From: Nymphalis io
Lineage: Eukaryota; Arthropoda; Insecta; Lepidoptera; Nymphalidae
Assembly (NCBI RefSeq): GCF_905147045.1
Contig: NC_065908.1
Location: 4,092,001-4,156,000, forward strand
DNA: 64,000 nucleotides
Direction of reading: 5' to 3'
Of this stretch, positions 58,010 to 64,000 are shown piece by piece; the first letter of the stretch is position 1; the number at the start of each line of letters is the position of its first letter. The position numbers and the translations under genes are program-made. The notes beneath the pieces are model-generated. The model saw nothing but the letters and a program-made list of their open reading frames with translations, had not been told where the DNA came from and ran no database searches.

Positions 58010-59220
58010 TTCGTGGGAACTTACTTGGCTACATCGGTTTCTTAATTAATTAAGTTCGCGTTTATAGTTAATGCCACGGATTAAATACCTTACAAATGAT
58101 AGCGACTGATTTTTTATTTTGAGATCACAGATTAAACACCAGATGCGTATTAGTCTTAATGCAACATTAAGTTAATTGTCGAATCTCCGAGGCTGCAACG
58201 CTGATTTAGATAAAAATCAATGATTTAAAAAACTAGTTGTGTTTAATTTTATAGTATTTAAATGTATTCAACGAATTTATTTAACTTTAATTACAATATT
58301 TGATTATATGATTAAGTTTTTTGTATATATTGAAATATATTAGGTACATTATTATTTTAATAAAAATATTATATATAACTAAACTTTAATTTTATAAACT
58401 GCATGTTTGTTTTGCCTATAAGTGCGGACACAATGATAATCAAGTTTTATATGTAATTATCATAGTATATGTTCATTGTATATGACTGGCTTGCAATGAA
58501 ATCTATAAAAATAAATAAAATTGATGTGTCTGTCTATGATTCCAATATAACTGACTATTGTTAACTTAATATGCCTTTTTAATTTGCGAATTACCAAAAC
58601 TGTAACAACATTTTTTTCTTTTTTAGACTACCGCTGCTACGTATAATTAAACTAATTTATATATATATAATACGAAGAGGCATTATATACTTATATTATT
58701 TTTAAAGGCAGATTATGTTTTACTAATAAATAAAAAGCATTCCCATAAGTATGAAATAATAATAAAAATCTTTTTTTTAACATTGAATGACTTTATTTTT
58801 ATTTAGTTGAAGTCCTCACATTAATATAGTTCACTTTTATAATTTTATTTGTGTCAAATATCCCACCCTTAAAGGGACACCATGCCTCGACCACAATGAT
58901 CAAATTTCGTTTTTATTGTTAATCCGGTCTAAATGAGTATAATCCGGTCCCACTAAACAACTGACCAACAAAAAAAAAGATATAACCCTAAAACTCAGTT
59001 TCCACTAAACTGTATAAAATTCAACCATGACAGTTTATTAAAATTGCATTTTTGTAGTTATCACTTCGATCGCTTAAAGTTTTACGATTGTTTTATATTC
59101 TTTTGTTTTAATGTTCTTATTAATGCATAGGCTGTATTTATAATTTAATTATTGTATAGGTCAGTGAACTTTAGTGATCACTTGAAAAACAAGTGATTGT
59201 ATTTTATTTATATACTGACT
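58010..59220. other. AT-rich, no gene
   Basis: No repeat assigned. The only GC-richer part is 58860-58960 (CCCACCCTTAAAGGGACACC). Confidence 0.4.
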
Positions 59221-59221
59221 T

Positions 59222-59362
59222 GAGTCGAGTTGCCCTTGTGGATAGAACGCGTGGATTTTAGCCGACGATCGCGGGTTCAATTCCATCTATTAAATTTGAT
59301 GTCATTTAATACTGTTCACAATTGATTATACTCGTTGGTGGAATTAGCTCCAAAAAAAAAAA
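59222..59362 (+). repeat. SINE-Lys copy, large internal deletion
   Basis: GAGTTGCCCTTGTGGATAGAACGCGTGG, TTTTAGCCGACGATCGCGGGTTCAATTCC, then most of the body missing, ending GTTGGTGGAATTAGCTCC and a poly-A run. Confidence 0.6.
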
Positions 59363-59493
59363 GTTGAAAACCATATTTTGTATATAAATGCCTACAAATA
59401 GTTTATATATATCTAATGAAATTGTAAATATTTTTGAAATTAGTTTCATTTTAACATTCATTGTAAACTTATTATTAAAAAAAATAGATTAAA

Positions 59494-59606
59494 AAAAAAC
59501 CGGATTTTTCCAGTTCCCAGATGTTTATTTCCGGACCGGTGGTATATTTTTGACATTCAATATGTCGAGTGTAACGCTTCGATATTGAATAAATCTTTAA
59601 TCCTTG
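59494..59606 (+). repeat. Non-LTR retrotransposon 3' tail
   Basis: TTTTCCAGTTCCCAGATG, TTTATTTCCGGACCGGTGGTATATTTTTGACATTCAATATG and GTGTAACGCTTCGATATTGAATAAATC. Shares order and most bases with 17878-18020. Ends in a polyadenylation-like AATAAA. Confidence 0.6.
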
Positions 59607-59670
59607 TCCTTAACTACACTTTACCAAAAAATCATCTGTAATGCATCCTGAAACCAAATAAAATACACTA

Positions 59671-59722
59671 AAATAGTAAATACACAAACCATCTACATAG
59701 ATGGTTTGTGTATTTACTATTT
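59671..59722. other. Perfect 24-bp inverted repeat with 4-nt loop
   Basis: 59671-59694 (AAATAGTAAATACACAAACC...) is exactly complementary to 59699-59722; the loop is ACAT. A near copy of the left arm (GTAAATACATAAACCATCTA) follows in direct orientation at about 59726-59745. This three-part arrangement fits replication template switching. Confidence 0.97.
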
Positions 59723-60008
59723 GATGTAAATACATAAACCATCTAATGAATGCTTAACAAAAATAGTTAATTAAGCACTAATCGTTTAATATGTTTATCG
59801 TTTAGACTAGATGCATCTAGACCTCCATTTGTCAGAGTTCCATTAACAGTAATTAGCAGTCGACAAATCAGTCACATCGCAATCGGATTAGCCGGGACAA
59901 GTGACGTGTACAACGGGCGATGCAAACGGATAACATCTTACCGTTGAAAAAAATAAACAACATTGAGTTATTTCTATTTAAAAATAAAATAAGGCATCGT
60001 TTATTAAA

Positions 60009-60195
60009 ATAATTAGTATTTGCCCGCAGCTTCGTTCGCGAGTTACCGCGGAGGTGTGCTGTTATGTATAACAAAAGTATACTATGTCCTTTGGGTTTGA
60101 AGCTTGCTTCATATCAAATTAAATCAAAATCGGTTCAATGGCTTAGGCGTGAAAGCGTAGTTACTTTTGTGCTTACAATATATTATTATATGGAT
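60009..60195 (+). repeat. 'CCCGCGGC' interspersed repeat, long copy
   Basis: ATTAGTATTTGCCCGCAGCTTCGTTCGCG head, CTATGTCCTTTGGGTTTGAAGC, CAAATTAAATCAAAATCGGTTCAATGGCTTAGGCGTGAAAGCGTAG and a tail ATATTATTATATGGATA. The closing part resembles RTE-type LINE tails, from memory. Confidence 0.6.
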
Positions 60196-60201
60196 ACAAT
60201 A

Positions 60202-60537
60202 TAAATAAAATAAAATATATATAAAAGCCGAGATGGCCCTGCGGTAAGAACGCGTGAATCTTAACCGATGATCGTGGGTTCAAACCCGGGCAAGCACCAC
60301 TGAATTTTCATGTGCTTAATTTGTGATTATAATTCATCTCGTGCGTTACGGTGAAGGAAAACATCGTGAGGAAACCTGCATGTGTCTAATTTCACTGAAG
60401 TTCTGCCACATGTGAATTCTACCAACCCGCATTGGAGCAGCGTGGTGGAATAAGCTCCAAACCTTCTCCTCAAAAAGAGGAGAGGAGGCCTTTAGCCCAG
60501 CAATGGGACATTCACAGGCTGTTACGGTTTACGGTAC
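60202..60537 (+). repeat. SINE-Lys copy, full length, possible 10-bp TSD
   Basis: AAAAGCCGAGATGGCCCTGCGGTAAGAACGCG to TTTAGCCCAGCAATGGGACATTCACAGGCTG, the most regular copy in the window. GGATACAATA occurs at 60192-60201 and 60538-60547. That would place about 24 bp of A/T-rich sequence before the head inside the element, so the TSD is tentative. Confidence 0.92.
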
Positions 60538-60991
60538 GGATACAATAGATTATATGGATTATTTAAATTAGGATCAACATAACGTGTTTTCTGAGGGACG
60601 GGAATATAAACTACAAACTGCCAGACTTAACTGTTACTAAGGATTTATATAGGATAGTAATATATAAGGATAAGATGAGAATTTATATTGTAAGTTTCGT
60701 TTTGTATCCTTGCTTTTAAAAAAGAAACTTAAAAATGCATTGCAACGTATTCCGGGTAATATTGATTTATCTTTATTTCAACAATATATTTTACACTACT
60801 ATTATTACTTACCAGATAACTAATTAAAAACAAACAATATCTTCGCCATTTTTGCAACGAAATTCAGTTCTATAATTTAAGAAATAAAATCATTGTATTG
60901 CAATAGGTTCGTTATAACACCTCGCTGAATTGACACCCGAACTATAAATCATTTCTTTAAGAGGACATTAATGCAAACGTTGAGCGGGCCA

Positions 60992-61031
60992 GTGAGCTGG
61001 TGAGCCGGTGAGCCGGTGAAAAGGTGACGGA
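60992..61031. repeat. 8-bp tandem repeat, about 5 units
   Basis: GTGAGCTG, GTGAGCCG, GTGAGCCG, GTGAAAAG, GTGACGGA. A short, GC-rich minisatellite with the outer units diverged. Confidence 0.85.
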
Positions 61032-61160
61032 ACAATGTGATGTAGTATTTCACATTAACATTATGTTCACAAGGTGAGCGTTGTCCGCTATTGTCCACTT
61101 ATGTTCGGGATCGGATAATAGAAGTATTACATGGAAATTTGCGATAAGTCTTAATGATCA

Positions 61161-61468
61161 GTAATCCGTAACAGCCTGTGAATATCCCACTGCTGGGCTA
61201 AAGGCCTCCTCTCCTCTTTTTTTAAGGAGAAGGTTTTGGAACTTATTCCACCACGCTGCTCCAATGCGGGTTGGTGGAATACACATGTGGCAGAATTTCA
61301 GTGGAATTAGACACATGCAGGTTTCCTCACGATGTTTTCCTTCACCGTAAAGCACGAGATGAATTATAATCACAAATTAAGCACATGAAAATTCAGTGGT
61401 GCTTGCCCGGGTTTGAACCCACGATCATCGGTTAAGATTCACATGTTCTTACCACTGGGCCATCTCGG
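61161..61468 (-). repeat. SINE-Lys copy, full length with 11-bp TSD
   Basis: Complete reversed copy. CTTAATGATCA flanks it at 61150-61160 and 61469-61479. Very close in sequence to 60202-60537, about 600 bp away in the opposite orientation. Confidence 0.95.
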
Positions 61469-61574
61469 CTTAATGATCAAACATTCAAAATATTTCTAGC
61501 CTACGTTTGCTCTCTCCATTATTGATAATTGATAACAAAGTTATTATCTAATGACATCTAGCAGCTGTGTATAA

Positions 61575-61980
61575 TATTGTATTATAGAGCAGTTAGTGTG
61601 AACGTAATTGTTTTTGCGCTATTCCTTAATCTAATATTCCGATGAAAGGTCAAATCTGACTCGTTTGTAAAAGTTAAGGTGCAAGACCAATGGCTCAACG
61701 TGTTTTACGAGGCATATAAACATTCACGGTAGTATGCGCAAGCGATTCCCCGACAAGACGGAGTGGGTACCGCTGGTTTTTTAGTGGGTATTCCGGCGCC
61801 TTCAGCGCCGGCGAGTCCAACATACCCCCCCAACTCATGTGGGGGAAACACATAAATGTGTTTTTTCAGCGAGAAAAAAAAAGGGCATATAAACACCGCT
61901 AACTTCAAAACGCCGGGATAATAATTTCTTGTCAGTAACCTCATTAAGTATTTTAATTCGCCTGACCTCGAAATCTACAT
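61575..61980 (-). repeat. SINE-Cys copy split by a LINE end
   Basis: The left piece to 61722 contains GCAAGACCAATGGCTCAACGTGTTTTACGAGGC. The right piece from 61884 continues CACCGCTAACTTCAAAACGCCGGG, TTTCTTGTCAGTAACC and GACCTCGAAATCTACA. Without the insert they follow the family order. Confidence 0.7.
61723..61883 (+). repeat. LINE 3' end with 12-bp TSD, inside SINE-Cys
   Basis: GACGGAGTGGGTACCGCTGG, TTTTTTAGTGGGTATTCCGGCG, the GC hairpin CCGGCGC...GCGCCGG, CATGTGGGGGAAACACAT and an A-rich end (GCGAGAAAAAAAAA). GGCATATAAACA flanks it exactly (61711-61722 and 61884-61895). Known to me as a repetitive lepidopteran non-LTR 3' end; clade uncertain. Confidence 0.85.
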
Positions 61981-61985
61981 ATTTT

Positions 61986-62186
61986 TTTATAACATAAATA
62001 GGCGGGCAAGTGGGCCATTTGGTGGCCAATGCACCACCAACTTTGGAAAATAAGATATGATCTCCTTTGTGCTTGTGCTCTTTATTGGCTCACTCATACT
62101 TTACCGGAACATAATAATACTATGTATTGCTGTTTTGTAAAATATGTGATGAACCTGATACCTACACAGAAGGGCTTATAAAAGCC
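61986..62186 (-). repeat. Family B element, old copy
   Basis: AAATAGGCGGGCAAGTGGGCCATTTGG to ATACCTACACAGAAGGGCTTATAAAAGCCC. Internal hairpin region deleted. Directly abutted by a young copy in the same direction. Confidence 0.75.
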
Positions 62187-62488
62187 CTTTTTTTTCTTTT
62201 TTTTTATAGAATAGGAAGGCGGACGAGCATATGGGCCACCTGATGGTAAGTGGTCACCAACGCTCTTAGACATTGGCATTGTAAGAAATGTCAACCATCG
62301 CTTACATATCCAATACGCCACCAACCTTGGGAACTAAGATTTTATGTCCCTTGTGCCTGTAATTACACTGGCTCACTCACCCTTCAAACCGGAACACAAC
62401 AATATCAAGTATTGCTGTTTTGCGGTAGAATATCTGATGAGTGGGTGGTACCTACCCAGACGAGCTTGCACAAAGCCCTTCCACCAAG
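62187..62488 (-). repeat. Family B element, young full-length copy
   Basis: Tail (T-run, TATAGAATAGGAAGGCGG) to head CTTCCACCAAGT. Differs from 13189-13485 at few positions. Its tail begins exactly at the AAAGCCC of the older copy, giving a head-to-tail pair. The 107-codon frame across it is repeat-derived. Confidence 0.9.
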
Positions 62489-62489
62489 T

Positions 62490-63140
62490 AAACATTATAA
62501 AATAGCCGCTAGACTAACGAGGCTGTCAAATATTCTCACTTATTATACTTGTCTACCTGCCTCATTAACCTGAAGAGAAATCAATTTCAATTCTCCGACA
62601 AGTTCATAAATATTTTATTAGTTTCAATCATCCCGATTGACACTAGTTATAAATTCATTAATTAATTTCTAAGCTAAAATATTGTTTATATATTGGTATA
62701 ACATTAAGTAAATTCAGCTTATAAAATTATAGTATAATAAATATAGCTAAGGAATAAATTAAATAAAAAACACTTCACCTTGCTATCATGTAAACTACCG
62801 CTTATAACTCTCATTGTGGCGGCTTCGTCCATTGAAAAAGCTACCTATTGTTGTTTCACTTTGATATAAAACAATACGCAAAGCTTTTCACATCGGATGT
62901 GATCTTTTATTTGTTCGCCTTTGTACTTGCCGCTGCGGCGTTTTTATCTTCACGCAACTCATTAAGGAGACCTCTTTTTGTGATGTCAATGTTCATTGAG
63001 ATTTAAGTATATATAGATAGATATACGAACGGTTGATATTCAGGTAATTGACGACTTACCTTCGATTCGGTTTTTGGACCTAAAAAAAAAAGTCCGTCAC
63101 TTTTAAACGTCATGGGTTCGAGATTTGACTATGTAATATG
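62490..63140. other. No repeat or gene recognised
   Basis: 62800-62990 is less AT-rich (TTGCCGCTGCGGCG). A weak splice-site pair lies on the reverse strand at 63060-63079; see findings. Confidence 0.4.
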
Positions 63141-63145
63141 ACATG

Positions 63146-63391
63146 TGCAAGCCCGTCTGGGTGTGTTTCACCCATTCATTGCATATTTTACCGTTAAACA
63201 GCAATACTTAACATTGCTGTATTTCGATTTGAAGGTTGAGGGAGAAAGTGTAATAACCGGCGCAAGACACATAACATCTTGATAACCAACTTCAGTAGCG
63301 CTTTGACGATTGTTAATATTTCTTTTTATTTTGAGCGGTGGTGACCATCATCAGACAAATTGCCAGTATGCCGACCTGTTAAAAAAAAAAT
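63146..63391 (+). repeat. Family B element, diverged
   Basis: GTGCAAGCCCGTCTGGGTGTGTTTCACCCATTC, ATTTTACCGTTAAACAGCAATACTTAACATTGC, AGCGGTGGTGACCATCATCAG and CCTGTTAAAAAAAAAA. Head truncated by about 20 bp. Confidence 0.75.
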
Positions 63392-63394
63392 AAG

Positions 63395-64000
63395 TTCACT
63401 TAAAACTCAAACATATGCAAAATATCTTGTACAATACATTTAAAATATTTCGACGTAATCGTAAAAACACAAATATTAATAAACGCAATCCTTTGAATAT
63501 AAATTTCGAACATATTATTATATAAAATCAATTCCAAGTCAAATAGTATACATTACGAAATAAGCATCGTAAACAACATATTTTAATATTCTACAATCCT
63601 TTATATAAATACTTACATCTCCGTATAGGTAAGGTAAAAACTTGATACACGTCTCTGCATTTACTCAGGGTCTCGTATTGGATTATAAAAGCTAATACAA
63701 AACTTATCTGCTAACAAACGTCGCTCAATAAAAGGTGCGATGAACCTCGACGGTAGTAACCCATATGAGAAATGTTGATGGTTTACACACGGATACTGGG
63801 AGCTGTTGCAACCACCCACGAGCTATTTTATTATTTAAAATATTGCCTTAAGTTCGCTTAAGTTTTGGTCTTTTGTATTATTGAATCTCTTATCAGTTTT
63901 TCATGAGATGTTCTACCGTTCTACAGTGAAGCAATTATAGTTTTTTTTGGTATATTTTAAAGGATGATAAAGTTTGTTTATTATCTCCAAAGATGACTAT
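63395..64000. other. No repeat or gene recognised
   Basis: AT-rich, with 63720-63830 slightly less so. No coding signal. Confidence 0.4.

Noticed and set aside
60820..60851. Reverse-strand ATG with a good context followed by MAKILFVF, like a signal peptide start, then a GTAAGT
   Set aside because: The frame stops after nine codons, before the donor, and nothing downstream supports a gene.
1..64000. CRISPR arrays, prophage, operons or bacterial-type systems
   Set aside because: No regularly spaced direct repeats with unique spacers, no bacterial gene density and no ribosome-binding sites. The repeats are insect interspersed elements.

Overview
The window looks like nuclear DNA of a lepidopteran insect, probably a butterfly. 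It is strongly AT-rich, has no long open reading frame on either strand, and is full of short interspersed elements whose tRNA-like heads and tails match families known from moths and butterflies. I find no intact protein-coding gene, no rRNA gene, no functional tRNA gene and no CRISPR array. The best hint of a host gene is one 63-base candidate internal exon at 54383-54445 on the plus strand. The window is therefore probably intergenic or a long intron.

Four repeat families explain most of the recognisable sequence. (1) SINE-Lys: about 25 copies of a SINE of roughly 300 bp. Its head resembles tRNA-Lys(CTT), and it ends in a conserved GC-richer segment with the TTAGCCCAGCAGTGGGACAT motif. Many copies have target-site duplications (TSDs) of 6-14 bp and variable 5' truncation. 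(2) SINE-Cys: about 12 older copies whose head resembles tRNA-Cys(GCA). (3) SINE-Glu: three copies whose head resembles tRNA-Glu(TTC), one with an (ATT)n tail. (4) Family B: about 18 copies of an element of roughly 290 bp that runs from ACTGGTGGTAGGGCTTTGTG to an A-rich tail and carries a conserved internal hairpin. Its head is not clearly tRNA-like. Family names used here are my own labels. From memory, the Lys family resembles the Metulj-type SINEs of Heliconius, but I could not check this.

Non-LTR retrotransposons are present only as 3' scraps. Five stretches encode C-terminal ends of reverse transcriptases (23863-24065, 39380-39574, 49701-49886, 52545-52685 and 52941-53046), and there are several kinds of 3' untranslated tail. 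Helitron-like pieces and three MITE-like elements complete the inventory.

Layout: 1-13 kb is sparse, old repeats; 13-20 kb has hairpin DNA, Helitron-like pieces and a young SINE-Lys; 20-26 kb is mostly unique with LINE ends; 26-33 kb is dense in SINE-Lys and family B; 33-38 kb has SINE-Cys copies and a MITE inside a SINE; 38-44 kb is a nest of LINE tails, an AT microsatellite and a SINE-Glu inside family B; 44-50 kb is mostly unique; 50-54 kb is a nest of SINEs and LINE ends; 54-59 kb holds the candidate exon and unique DNA; 59-64 kb has a 24-bp palindrome, young SINEs and a LINE end inside a SINE-Cys.

The most useful observations are the nested insertions with visible TSDs, which order the families in time, several near-perfect snap-back palindromes that no family explains, and the candidate exon.
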